A stretch of 64,000 nt of DNA from assembly GCA_963854835.1 (NCBI GenBank), contig OY978525.1:103703917-103767916 (forward strand), in the 5' to 3' direction. Under the pieces are notes generated by a model that was given only the letters and a program-made list of their open reading frames with translations, did no database searches and was not told where the DNA came from. The stretch is from Megamerina dolium (Eukaryota > Arthropoda > Insecta > Diptera > Megamerinidae). How positions within the stretch are numbered: position 1 is the stretch's first letter; every line of letters starts with the position of its first letter. A program made the translations under genes and the position numbers. Below are positions 11,700 to 23,351 of this stretch, one piece after another.

Positions 11700-14001
11700 T
11701 ATGTAGGTATATATCAGAGTACAACACTGCGTATATGTATGTTGATTAAGTATCATCAAAGTAGTAATAAAATAATATGTATAAGTACTTATATACATTT
11801 TAGTTGGCGAAAAAACTAAAATATATAGAATGCAGAAAAAGAAAAGCAATATATATTAACCGAAAGGGCGAAGAAAGCAAAATCGAAGAGAAACCAATAA
11901 AAGCGATGAACATAAATTAAGCTTAGCATGATTGTGTATCTCTTTTTTTGGATTTTATTTTTTATTTTTTTTTTATTTTCATTTATTTATTTATTTTTTT
12001 CATAAGAACTCCTACAACTGACATATCAATTTTTTTTTTGCACAATCAACTCGTTAACAATATGCTGACAATGGCAATAACCATATGTATGTCTATATGT
12101 ATGTATGTAAATAGATATTTACATATACAATGTGTACATTAATTTATATATAAAAAATAGCCCTGTAGTAAATTATGACTGTTAATATCAATTAGTGTCA
12201 ACAGAACAAAACAGAAAATTCATCTTGAAGTCTTTCTGACACTTACGTACACTGATATTATGGTATAATTATCGAGAGATATTGCAACGCAACAAAAAGT
12301 CAGGCATTTGTGATGCTAAAAATAACCAATTGCCTTCCAAGAATTGTACAAAAGTTCAGCAGTATCAGTAGAAATAGGCGCTAAAAAGAATAGTAATTCT
12401 ATTGTTCATCGGAGCAACACATTGCGAAACGAAATGTTGGATTGTTATGGTTTGCTCATAGATGTAGCCTAATTTATTATCAGGAGGCTCACGAAACATC
12501 AATTACCTCATGATGTATTAGATTTAAACAATTCGAATCTCGTGAATGTGAATAACCCTACCTGATATTTTATTACACTGAGCTCATTTCGCTAATGATA
12601 ATGATTTCGACTAAAAACAGCATTACAAAGGTCTGCTAGTCAAAAGTGTTATGAAAATAACTATGATCGAATCTGATGTTCAATAAATCGAATTCAGATT
12701 GAACCAATTTCGTGCTTTATACTCTAGGATTTTAATACGTGTCATCTGAACTCGAAATACATTGGTATAGAAATAGATGATCTTCCGGGAGGGTTATAGT
12801 CTACATGCATGTATTCATAGTCTTATCCATAAATACATATATGCATACATATATTTATGTTTGTACATACACATGTACAAAACATGAAAGTTACTAAAAC
12901 CTTTTTTATCATTTGAAATGATGATGATGATGAAACCTCATTACGTGACACATGAACAGTTTATTAAACAACAACAGAGAGCCACATACACACGTACATA
13001 TTGTACATATGTATTTATTGTCTATGGTAAAAAAATAAAAAACGAAAAAAAAAATTAAGAAACGGAAAATTTATCACGTCTTTCGTTAAATATGGCTTAT
13101 ATCAAACAAACCACGCATTGTTGCTTTCAACGGTTTCTTTTTGTTTTCATCATTTTTTTCTTCCTCTTAACTTTTCAGTTTATTTGACAAAAGAAGAAAC
13201 CATTAACAATAACTACAATATATGTACGTATGAGTATAACAATAATACATTCATTTATGAATAACAACAAATGATCAACAACATAATGATAATAGTAACC
13301 AAAAACCAACAATAAAACATAAAACCACCAAAAAAATTCAAAATGAACAACAACAAAAAAGTAAACAATGTTCATTGTTGATATCAAAAGAATGATAAAA
13401 AAAAATCTTCTTTATATAAAATGTGAACTTTTCTTGGACTGTGTGTCATACAAAGGATCTATAAGAAAAATGTCAAATGTCATTTGTAATTTGTCATTTG
13501 ATTTTCAATTACTTACTCAAAATGTATTTATTTTTTTTTTCGAAACGTAACAACGATATTTTTAAATCAGTATACTTTTTTGTACACACACTTGTCTATT
13601 TTATATGTGTAATTTTATATAATTTGATTTACAATACTTTTTCGTGTATCATTGGATGGGGCTTTAATGCAGCTCACTGACGCCAGTTGGAATACATAAA
13701 AACTAACATTTTGTTAAATACGTACTTCAACGTTCGAAGAGATTATGTCGTCCTCTACTTCGTCATCAAGTATTAGGAGCCTAACATATGTAATTACATT
13801 GTGATGAGTGGAGTGGTTTCATACATTCGATGTATATAACTTGTAATAGTTGGATTTTTAGATATCAATTAAAATTCATGCATAAATCATATGTGATATT
13901 TATGGAGACCTTGAAAAAGAAACAAATAAACAAATTGATCATGTTTGTCACTATGTTAAGCAGGCTTGATCTACTATATTATATGTTTTCGTATACATTT
14001 A
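11700..14001. other. AT-rich intergenic stretch
   Basis: No gene is recognised. It holds T-rich runs at 11941-12040, a short GAT repeat near 12917-12932, and A-rich runs near 13030-13060. Segment 12170-12780 is slightly less AT-rich, but in no frame gives a protein I recognise. Confidence 0.5.
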
Positions 14002-14787
14002 GAGCCGTTTTCACAATGACCGTTTAAGGCACACCTGTTAGATAACTTGTGGTTAATTTAACGTGAACATTGACTGTCGATTAGTTGCTAAGTAGAACAA
14101 AAATTGACAGCTGATTTTAGTAAATATGTCATATGATATAAAGATATGATTATAATAAATAAAAATTTTCAATAATAACTTTAAAAAATAAATAAAAATA
14201 AATATGTGGCCACACAAAGCCCCAAAGGCCTCATTGGCCGAGCTTCTCTTCCATTACTGTTGCGCGTCTTAAATTTTGGACAATATTAGAAGGGACCTAC
14301 TTATTTTAGCCGGTTCCGAACGGCAGAACACTTGTGACATCACTTTTTCTGAGCTTTGTCACAGAGTTCTTTAAGAAGCTTTTTCATGGCAAGTTGTTAC
14401 TGTCGGAAGAATTGCCAATTGCTTGCCGACAGGTGGGTACCGTTCGAAAGAAAAATCTTATCGATATTAAATTTGTTATGCATCAGCCGGGGATTGAACC
14501 ACCGACCTACAGATCAGAAGGCGAACACACTAACCACTGAGCTACGGTTATTTTAAAAATGAAAAATATATTAAACTACATTTAATTAGAAAACTTAACC
14601 TTTACGCTGCTTTTCACAGTTTTTATATACTTACAATATAATTTTTGTGAAATTTTCCTAAAATATTCACAATGACCGTACCGTACCACCGTTCTTAGGT
14701 GAAAACTAAAGTATCACTTCAGACTATCAGTGAGTTAGCTATCCTCTGGTTAAAGACGAAATTAACCGGACTTTGTGAAAACGGCTC
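14002..14787. mobile_element. PIF/Harbinger-type non-autonomous element with 27-bp inverted repeats
   Basis: The left end GAGCCGTTTTCACAATGACC and the reverse complement of the right end, GAGCCGTTTTCACAAAGTCC, form a terminal inverted repeat of about 26-27 bp. Both ends are flanked by TTA (13999-14001 and 14788-14790), the target-duplication type of PIF/Harbinger elements. Removing SINE copy D (14204-14547) leaves about 440 bp with no coding capacity. The motif CACAATGACCGT recurs internally near 14669. It is best read as a MITE mobilised by a Harbinger transposase. Confidence 0.75.
14204..14547 (-). mobile_element. tRNA-derived SINE, copy D (nested in MITE)
   Basis: Near full-length minus-orientation copy, from ATGTGGCC at 14204 to the head GAGCTACGG at 14547. 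The B-box complement GGGGATTGAACC is present. The 3' hairpin arm is altered to AGGCC/GGGCT around the TTTG loop. Flanks TTTAAAAAAT and TTTTAAAAAT could be target duplications. It is inserted inside the TTA-flanked element 14002..14787, so it is younger than that element. Confidence 0.9.
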
Positions 14788-14790
14788 TTA

Positions 14791-16985
14791 ATGTAACAAT
14801 AATATATTTTGATTCATACGTATTTTATAACAAATTACAACATATTCTAGTATTTATTCTGAGACAAAACAAAAACCATATAATTCCAAATTTCAAATCA
14901 GCTGTTGTTTCTACTAACATCCCTGCTCTTTGATTTTTGGTTTCCAAAACTGAATAATGGTGAAGCGCAGGAAACTGCAAAATTAAATAAAAATTAAAAT
15001 AAAAATTAAATTAAATGTATGTTGAAAATTATGTTACTATTTTGAATGTTACAAAAGCGTAATAAAGCTTTTGTCCCACTTAAAAATAATTATTATAGAA
15101 AAAACTAAATTTATTTAAAAATAAACACCACATATAAACAAATATGGTGACTCATGCAATTACTAGCTAGCAGCACTACGTTGTTAATTAAAATTAAGCA
15201 AATAAGTGAAACCAAATCTTGTTAATAAGTATTTTTTCATAAAATATGCTATGTACAATATCATTTACAAGAATATTGCATTTACGGCATTCAATTTTAA
15301 ATGTATTTCGCTATTGTTATTTGCCGTTTTGTGGTCCATAACATGTACGTATGTAAGTGCATAACGTTGCATATTGCATGTGGTAACGATAATTCTTGAC
15401 AGTTGACAGCTTCATTAGTTCATTCTGTACAAACAGATACATAGTACTAATATGATTAATGAAACTATGAATTGAAATTAGAATATGTACTCGTATTCGA
15501 AAATGAAAAATGTTCATTTATTTTAATTAGTTTTCAGAAATTTTAAGAAAATTTGATTTAGAAATTTCAACTTCAAAAGAAAATTTCTACTTGAACAATC
15601 ATTTCTAGTTGACTCTTCGCTAACACAATATTGATGTAATGCTTTTGTATGTAAGTAATTCGATTTGAAAATATTTGGCTGAAATCTACATACATTAAGG
15701 TAGATCAATTTGTATGTAATAACGAAATAAAGCAAATTTTTCTAAAAAAAAAATTTCTAATATATAATACAATGATTACAAAAGCATAAATTTTGAAGGA
15801 AATCTACCGGTTATACATTTCATCGCTCTAGGTGAACTTCCTGGGCAATTATATGGTTTTTTCTGGTTATTTCGACAAGTCTGCCCAGCTCTTTTCACGA
15901 AAGCGTGAAACGTATGATTGATCCTCATTAAGTATTCCTCCGAACATTCTTATCTTCCATTTCCACGAGTTGTGGGGCCCGCCTAATAAATTGATGCTTT
16001 TCTATAAACAATGAAAAACTGAAAAGTGGCGTGTAAATATCTGGAATTTATTTTCTTTGGGAAGAAATTATTGAAATGATCCAAATCTTATGTTTTATGC
16101 TTAGCTAGACCATCTAAGAATTTGGCTCACCTTAATATACATACTTCTGCATAATTTGTTTGATTAGCATCAGTTGATGATTGATGATAAAATTTATTCT
16201 GATGCTTTTATAAGTCTATCTACTCAATATATACTTATTTTATTTAATGACAGCCATAAAATATACAACTAATTTTAGATAAAATATAAAATTTATACAT
16301 TTAATGTTGTCTATGAACAAAGTTCTTCTATACTAATGTTGTCCAAAAGTTGCACAAAGGACGAACGCGGAAACTCAGTTAAAATTGTATTGTATATACG
16401 ATTATGTACAGTGAATGGAGGTAAAGTTTTGTTTTTGAAGAAAATATCGTTGACATTAAAATATTGTATAACCATTGGCTAAAATAAGTAGTGGGAAATA
16501 ATATGACATGATTTTTCAACTCAACTTACTTCATATCGTTATTGTACATATATTAGCCGTGTTTTATTAGTCAACACGCTATCTTTGTGCCAATAAAACG
16601 ACATAGATGCTAAATTTCCTAAGCAGATTTGTTTTGATCTTTCTGATTCCTTAATTAAGCAACAATAGTCAAATAGTTTTGTTGCTACATATTTTCATTA
16701 CCTTCCTTCTAAATTATAACATTTTTGATGTTTAATTAAATAGATATTGACAGTAGAAAACATGAAAGGAATTGGCAGCACTGAATGCTAAGACTATGGC
16801 AGCGCCAATAGTTATATTTGCAACTTTGTTGTTGTTTTGGCATATATTTGTTAATGCAAGATAAGTACGAGTGTCAAATCAAACTCAGCTATTAGCAATT
16901 TGCTCTCTAAAAACGTGACTAAGTTGTATTGCCATTCGTAACAGGGGCGTAACGTTATGTAATTCAATACTTTCATTTGAAAGGT
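14791..16985. other. AT-rich intergenic stretch
   Basis: No supportable gene or repeat family. Segment 15790-16010 is somewhat higher in GC but gives no recognisable protein. Confidence 0.5.
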
Positions 16986-16989
16986 CTCA

Positions 16990-17940
16990 GTCCAACGAAT
17001 ATTAAAGTCGAACTAGACTCTACTCTGGGGGAGTCTGCTCCTTCGTTTACGATCATAAAATATTGCGTGGCAGAGTTTAAACGAGGTCGTATGAGTTGCC
17101 AAGACGAACACCGTAGTTGTCGACCAATTGAGATGGCTAGAAACGGTTAAGAAAATCCACAAAATGGTATTGGATGATCGCCGGCTGAAGATGCAGGAGC
17201 TAGGTGAAATTAAAGGCATTTCACAAAGTGCTATACATCGCATATTGACCGAAAATTTGGAGATGAAAAAGCTGTGTGCAAGATGGGTGTCGCGTTTCTA
17301 TAGAGTGTTTGGAAATGTAAAGCCGAGTTTTTGCGTCGATTCGTAACCATGAATAAGACATGGGTCCACCACTTCACACCTGAGACAAAGGAATCGTGTC
17401 CAAAGAAGGCGAAGACAGATCCATCTGCAGTCAAGGTTATGGCGTCTGTATTTTGGGATGAACGTAGGATAATTTTTAATGATTATCTTCAAAAAGAAAA
17501 ACAATCAACGGCGAGTATTATGCTAATTTGTTGCAGCATTTAAGTCATGACATTAAAGAAAAAAGACCGCATTTAGCGAAAAAGAAAGTGTTGTTTCATC
17601 AAGTTCACACATCCGCTATTGCGATGGCCAAAATCAATTAGTTAAAGCTCGAATTGCACCTTATTCGCCAGATTTAGATTCTCCGGGTTATTTTCTATTT
17701 CCAAATTTGGAAAAATGGCTTGATGGTAGAAGATTTGCAAACAATGAAGAGGTGGAGTCTGCGGTAAATGGCTATTTTAATGAGCTAAACTGTTCATATT
17801 ATAAACAGGGCATAGAAGCTATAGAATATCGCTGAGAAGAGTGTATAGAGCTAAATGAGATTATGTTGAGAAATAAAGAAACATTTTCCCAAATTTATTT
17901 TGTTTTCTTTGTTAAGTCGGGTAGTTCTGGGACCTGCCTC
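16990..17940 (+). mobile_element. Decayed mariner element
   Basis: Successive frames read YCVAEFKRGRMSCQDEHRS, then VKKIHKMVLDDRRLKMQELGEIKGISQSAIHRILTENLEMKKLCARWV (HTH region, with the mariner-type KLxARWVPR), MNKTWVHHFTPETKES, PKKAKTDPSAVKVMASVFWD, a KKRPHLAKKKVLFHQ-like block and a C-terminal YFNELN/ECIEL. Of the catalytic triad, the first block is reduced to the NKTW/VHH remnant and the second block's DNA has been replaced (HQVHTS instead of HQDNAP). Multiple stops and deletions make it inactive. The stretch GTTAAGTCGGGTAGTTCTGGGACC near 17910-17935 may be the remains of the 3' terminal repeat. Confidence 0.8.
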
Positions 17941-18711
17941 GTACATCAAAGTTTCTGCGGATTTACTCACAATAACGTAATTTTTTGAAAACGTTTTGAA
18001 GCTCGAACGACTTTTTATTGATCCGAAATACTTCATGTTTCGCTGATAATATGACCAAATTGCGATGGCGGAGGAGTAATGCGTGATGCGGTGCACCCAT
18101 TCACCAAGAACTTTCTCGAAACAACGTTCTTTTGCCATGTTGCGACTCAATTTCTAAAATTATATCCTGAATTTTATTATTAATTTATGACCTTAATTAA
18201 ACACCCCGAGCGTTCAGCATTATTTGAGATTGCACAGCCTTAACGAATTTGAACTTTGAACCATTTCGGAAATATTTCACACAATGGTGAGAGGCCTCCA
18301 AAATACTTTTCAAGTTTAAATTCGATTTCATATATTGCTTTTTTCTCCTCAAAATGCTTATCGGCCCGCTATCGTATAATTAAAATTTCCATTTAATGCG
18401 TTAAAAGCGTTTTTGTCATACTAGTGGTTTTGACGAGAAGACCAAACTTTAGATTCCTTCAAAAGATTTTTCTCAAAGATATATAGAAATGTCATGTGAA
18501 TTGTTTAGTTCCTAAAATTTCCCACCAAAAAAATGGTTTGTTTTTATCTAGTCATTAATATTGACTTTTGTAGATGCGAGATAAAATAAGGAACACTTAT
18601 GCAGTATATCAATATCGCTGTATACTTATATGCATACACATGATTAGACTTTTCAGCAATATCTCATGTAAATATTACACACCTAAATTCATGTACTAGT
18701 AATACTGAAAT
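17941..18711. other. Intergenic stretch between two mariner pieces
   Basis: A minus-strand ORF of 99 codons (17851..18150) starts inside this stretch and runs into the mariner tail. It contains MAKERCFEKVLGEWVHRITHYSS but matches no family I know, so I do not call it a gene. The remainder shows nothing recognisable. Confidence 0.4.
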
Positions 18712-18968
18712 GAAAATCCACAAAATGGTATTGGATGATCGCCGGCTGAAGATGCAGGAGCTAGGTGAAATTAAAGGCATTTCACAAAGTGCTATACATC
18801 GCATATTGACCGAAAATTTGGAGATGAAAAAGCTGTGTGCAAGATGGGTGTCGCGTTTCTATAGAGTGTTTGGAAATGTAAAGCCGAGTTTTTGCGTCGA
18901 TTCGTAACCATGAATAAGACATGGGTCCACCACTTCACACCTGAGACAAAGGAATCGTGTCCAAAGAA
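18712..18968 (+). mobile_element. Exact 257-bp duplicate of a mariner fragment
   Basis: Bases 18712-18968 are, by direct comparison, identical to 17151-17407, including the same internal stop after KPSFCVDS. The piece spans the second HTH to the TWVHHFTPETKES block and has no mariner terminal repeats at its ends, so it was not produced by ordinary mariner transposition. It is a local segmental copy, a gene-conversion product or an assembly artefact. Confidence 0.85.
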
Positions 18969-21503
18969 CATTAAAGAACATTAGCTTCAGCTTATGTTAT
19001 ATGTACACATACACACAAACAAGAATTGTTTGTATGTACATGCGAATATATTCCTAATCATGTAGGATTCATGCTGACAATAACCACGATTTCCACATGA
19101 CACGCGAACATTACGTTAAGCTGCCACTTAAAATCTAGGCAAACAGGCATTATGAAATGTTCCATGTTTCATAAGTATTGTGATCGAATACCTTCCATGC
19201 TATCATAACCATCTCACTACAAAAAAAAAAACATTGTAAAAACAAAAACGTTTGTAAAATGTACAAACAAAATTACAATTTGTCTAAAACACCAGCAGTA
19301 GCATGTGAAACTTTTTTTCTCATATGGCACCATACATGTGTGAATATGTAAAAGCTAAATATCTACCTACATGTATTACGTATAGTACCAATTATTCTGA
19401 TCCGTTTTTAATCATGTTATATATACCTACCCTTCCTTATTCTGTATAATGAACATTTGCCTTTTATCTACCAGCTTGACACAATTTCATCATCGGTTTA
19501 CAACAACGACGGGCGGTATTTTAAAGGATATATGCTCGTACAATGTCGCTTTTCGAGCAAGTAGGTCGCATACACTTACGCCCACAATCACAAATACACT
19601 ATTATGTATGTATATATTATCATTTGGCCTGCTTCATACGAGAACATTATTGTTGTTGCATTGTATATATGCAAAAAAGAAAAAAAAACCATAATAAAGG
19701 ATCCGAGCTTGCCATTTATTTATCGCAAAACACTCCTGCTTTTTCAACATAACACCGCTCATAATGTTGACAGGGCAAGACTGTCTTTTATTATAATTTT
19801 TTTTTTTTTTTTTTCATTTGTCGCTTTTCTTTTTGGATACTCTGTAAATATTTGCAGCTAACTCTGCTTGTGTTGAGCGCTATATCTATTTCATTATTTC
19901 TTTTTGTATTGCTCCCTGGAATATACATACAACACGTGTTCCCACCTATGTACATATACATATGTATTTGCCTATGCATATACATATGCATGCGTACGTG
20001 TGAACCTATTAAAAATGTGTTTTATGTAACATAAGAACATGGTCGAAATGCTAGGAAATTCTATAATCATTTTGTTCATTTTGGATGGCATAGATGCATA
20101 GAAGAGGAGAAAAAAGGAACACCGACTAAAAGCATATTCAACCTCTTCTTTGAATATGACATGTAGAGAAGGTAACGCATTCCATAACGAATACGAGTAT
20201 TTAGTGAGATACCAGAAAGTTACTATATTGATTAGATTACAACAAATTAGGAATATACAACATTTCTTACAAATAGCTCTCTGTATAAATTCAAAATAAA
20301 TAGTAGAAGACTGGCATTTGATACCTGACACATATGACGTCATCATTTTCTGAAGTGTGAAAACTAAGTGTGACTTGTTGCAATGCAAAGGACCCATAAA
20401 ATCTGATTAATATGATAGAGAAAACCTTAGAAACTGTGACGAAAACAGAAGCGAACACAAATGCACTAAAATATCTGAAATGAACAATTCAAAATGTCTA
20501 TTCCCCCGAAAAATCGTCTCAACAGATGTGGGTGCCCCCGAAGACTATTAATTTTTAGGTAACTTTTGAGAGAGTCGTTAGACCTAGGTACGTAGACTAA
20601 ATGCCAATTGTACCACGGCACAACATGGATGCCCTACTATCTTGTAACTCGAAGAATGTTGTTTGCATTATTTGCATCTATCCATATCTCTTATGTACTA
20701 CTACCAACCAGATATATAACGAATTAATTAAGTTCAGAGTGCAATTATTGTGAAATTACATAAGAAATTCCCTACTGGGTGCATTTCACTGCATACGTTT
20801 GCTACATTTATTTCTACATATGTAGTAAGTTGTATTAGCCTCGGGCAATGGGTGTTTGACAACCACCGCCTGTATTACGTCACTGCATATGTAGTATCTA
20901 TACGTAGAGTGCAAATGTGCGTTTCTATCATTAGTTGGGTGTTGATGGTGTTGATGGTGTTGATGGTGTTGATGGCGTTGATGGTCGTCCTCGTTAATAT
21001 ATAGTATGTTTTAAGTACCGATAGAAAAGTTGCATGTAGTACGGTGTGTCATGAATTTTTTTCCTCTATACATATATATTGACTCATATCGTATGTATGT
21101 AATAGCTCAGTCACTCAAAAACAAATAACAACAACAACAACAATATTTCCATGCGAATCTAACATCCAACCGCATTTATGTTGTACGAGTATACGACTAA
21201 AGAGGCATGATGTACCTATTATATGTATACTATATAGATATCTTACATGCAATATAAATATGATGATTTTAGCCAAGGGGGCCTTTCATTGTTCTTATGA
21301 TACCTTGTGCCAAATGTATTGGATGTTATCATACTAACTTTTGGCTGATGTTTACTGCTGTTTTCATATTTTTTTCGGTTTTTTTTGTTTTTTTTTTTTG
21401 TTTGTTTTTTATCTGCTTTTGCACACAAAATTCATTGTTGTTGGCTGAAAAACTTTTCTGTAATGAAATTGTATAAAAACAGCAACAACAATAATAAAAT
21501 ATA
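18969..21503. other. AT-rich intergenic stretch
   Basis: No supportable gene. The longest frame is 141 codons on the minus strand (19972..20397). It contains YSYSLWNALPSLHVIFKEEVEYAF, weakly reminiscent of the C-terminal tail of some non-LTR reverse transcriptases, but it is too weak to call. A T run lies at 19797-19814, a 9-bp minisatellite at 20940-20984 and CAA repeats near 21126-21142. Confidence 0.45.
20940..20984. repeat. 9-bp minisatellite (GTTGATGGT)n
   Basis: About five tandem copies of GTTGATGGT, the fourth or fifth carrying a T to C change (GTTGATGGC). Confidence 0.85.
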
Positions 21504-22379
21504 TTTGGTGTGTGAATTAGTAACCGACCTTTTTTAGTGCTCAAAAATCATTTGATTTTAAGAATTCTGTAAAAAACATGTCATTCAAGGTACTGTCCAT
21601 CAGGAACTATGACAATTCCCCATCTTTCTGGCAATTTATGAATTCCATCCCAAAAGAACTACTCCGGCTTGGTGGTCAAAAACGAATCAAACCAATTTTT
21701 GATTCCGGTAACTGAAGTGAAGCGTATTCCATTAAGGACATTCTGCATTGACCGGAACAAGTGGTAATCTGCAGGCGTTAGGTCTGAGCTATAATGCGCT
21801 ATTAGCAAGATAGTGTTTGACCGGAATAGTAATGTGTGGCCGTTCGTTGTCATGGTGAAAAATTATCGAGTCGTGTCTGGTCACATATTCCGACCGTTTC
21901 TTGATCATTGCCCTCTTCAACCGCATCCATTGTTGTCGGTACAGCTCTCGCGTAATGGTTCGATCAGGTCTTGGTCGCATAATCTCTCCAAATCCTCGTC
22001 TTCGAACTTTTTCGAGCACTATCCAGAGTGCTTTTTGTCTTTGATATCAAAATCACCATCTTTGAAGCACACAAACCACTCCCTACTCTGTGCATTGGAT
22101 AAAAAAATTGTCGCCAAACGATTCCACAAGAAAACGATGACTTTCAGACGCATTTTTCTTTGCAAAAATGTAACTTAACAAAACTTCCCATTTTTTCACC
22201 AATTCTCAAAATTTTCCATCGTGAAAAAAAATATGATGCACGCAACCAAATTGAAAACTTATGACTGATTTTGACAGTAAGTGACATTTAAAATGGCCTT
22301 TCGGACAGTGCTGTACAACAATGCGCATATACGTAGCGCCATGTAACGTAAAAGGCCGGTTACTAATTCACACACCAAA
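21504..22379 (-). mobile_element. Internally deleted mariner with intact terminal inverted repeats
   Basis: Terminal repeats start TTTGGTGTGTGAATTAGTAA at 21504, with the reverse complement ending at 22379. They match over about 30 bp with one difference (CCGACC versus CCGGCC), and both sides are flanked by TA. On the minus strand the 5' part reads as a decayed N-terminus (SHRFLVESFGDN, EWFVCFKDGDFDIKDKKHSG). It then jumps from the FEDEDLE region directly to QWMRLKRAMIKKRSEYVTRHDSIIFHHDNERPHITIPVKHYLANSAL and YSSDLTPADYHLFRSM, i.e. the second and third catalytic aspartates of a DD34D mariner. The middle, with the first aspartate, is deleted. At 876 bp it is well below the usual ~1.3 kb. Confidence 0.88.
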
Positions 22380-22940
22380 TACAAAACAAGAAGAAGAGTA
22401 ACAAAAAAAAAAGGAAAATTTGGATAAGTACATTTTCATGTAATCAGCAATGAGATCAGAAGCAACTGATTATAATGTTGGTAAGGTTGGTTTTTAAAAG
22501 TAAGAAATTTAAATATGCCAAATATACAGTAGTGAACATAAAACTAGCAACATCCAACTTTAGAAGAAGAAAATATGCTATTAATTTTTATCAATTATAA
22601 AATCAAGAGAAAATCAAAAAAGATAATCAAACGTTTAAATGATGCACAATGTTTCGACCAATGGAAATAAATTGAAATTTTTGAGTTTTTCTACTATTAG
22701 GTCACCTGTCTCCATGTCTACACTCCATTATTATTGTGCACAGCGGACAAAATTAGAATAATTTTTAGACTTCTTAAATGGAAATTGCTGCATTTTTAAG
22801 AGTTTTTAACATTTTAATTATTAGAAATTATTTTAATGAAAAAGTTTCCACGATATTGCTATAAAATTTTCTAAATTTATTTACTCTTTACTAAACTAAA
22901 ATTATTTTCCCGTATTTCTATGTTATTTTAATTGGAGCTG
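22380..22940. other. Intergenic stretch with a possible solo Tc1-like end
   Basis: TACAGTAGTGAACATAAAAC followed by TAGCAACATC near 22527-22557 resembles the outer end of a Tc1-type element. No matching inverted partner or transposase was found nearby. Otherwise AT-rich with no gene. Confidence 0.3.
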
Positions 22941-22955
22941 TATGTTTATATATAT

Positions 22956-23336
22956 TGACCGTATTGATTTATACGGTTGACCGTAGCTCAGTGGTTAGTG
23001 TGTTCGCCTTCTGATCTGTAGGTCGTGGTTCAATCCCCGGCTGATGCATAACAAATTTAATATCGATAAGATTTTTCTTTCGAACGGTACCCACCTGTCG
23101 GCAAGCAATTGGCAATTCTTCCGACAGTAACAACTTGCCATGAAAAAGCTTCTTAAAGAACTCTGTGGCAAAGCTCAGAAAAAGTGATGTCACAAGTGTT
23201 CTGCCGTTCGGAACCGGCTAAAATAAGTAGGTCCCTTCTAATATTGTCCAAAATTTAAGACGCACAACAGTAATGGAAGAGAAGCTCGGTCAATGAGCCC
23301 TTTGGGGCTTTATATGCCACATATTTATTTATTTTT
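22956..23336 (+). mobile_element. tRNA-derived SINE, copy E, with a 5' extension
   Basis: A perfect 15-bp target duplication, TATGTTTATATATAT, lies at 22941-22955 and 23337-23351. The tRNA-like head (CCGTAGCTCAGTGGTTAGTG) does not start at the duplication but 25 nt later, at 22981. The 25 nt contain the inverted repeat ACCGTAT/ATACGGT, whose sequence echoes the element's own 5' CCGTAG. Body, internal hairpin (CTGTCGG/CCGACAG), 3' hairpin (TTTG loop) and ATTTATTTATT tail are intact. It is among the best-preserved copies. Confidence 0.93.
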
Positions 23337-23351
23337 TATGTTTATATATAT

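Noticed and set aside
17851..18150. 99-codon minus-strand ORF starting MSRNMAKERCFEK
   Set aside because: Overlaps a mariner tail, has no recognised domain and no support as a gene.
19972..20397. 141-codon minus-strand ORF
   Set aside because: Apart from a faint SLWNALPSLHVIFKEEV resemblance to a retrotransposon tail there is no domain or conserved motif, and its Cys/Phe/Ile-rich content is typical of chance frames in AT-rich DNA.
22981..23055. A functional tRNA gene
   Set aside because: The A and B boxes belong to a SINE head; the anticodon arm and acceptor stem do not pair properly, and the same sequence recurs throughout the window with a SINE body attached.
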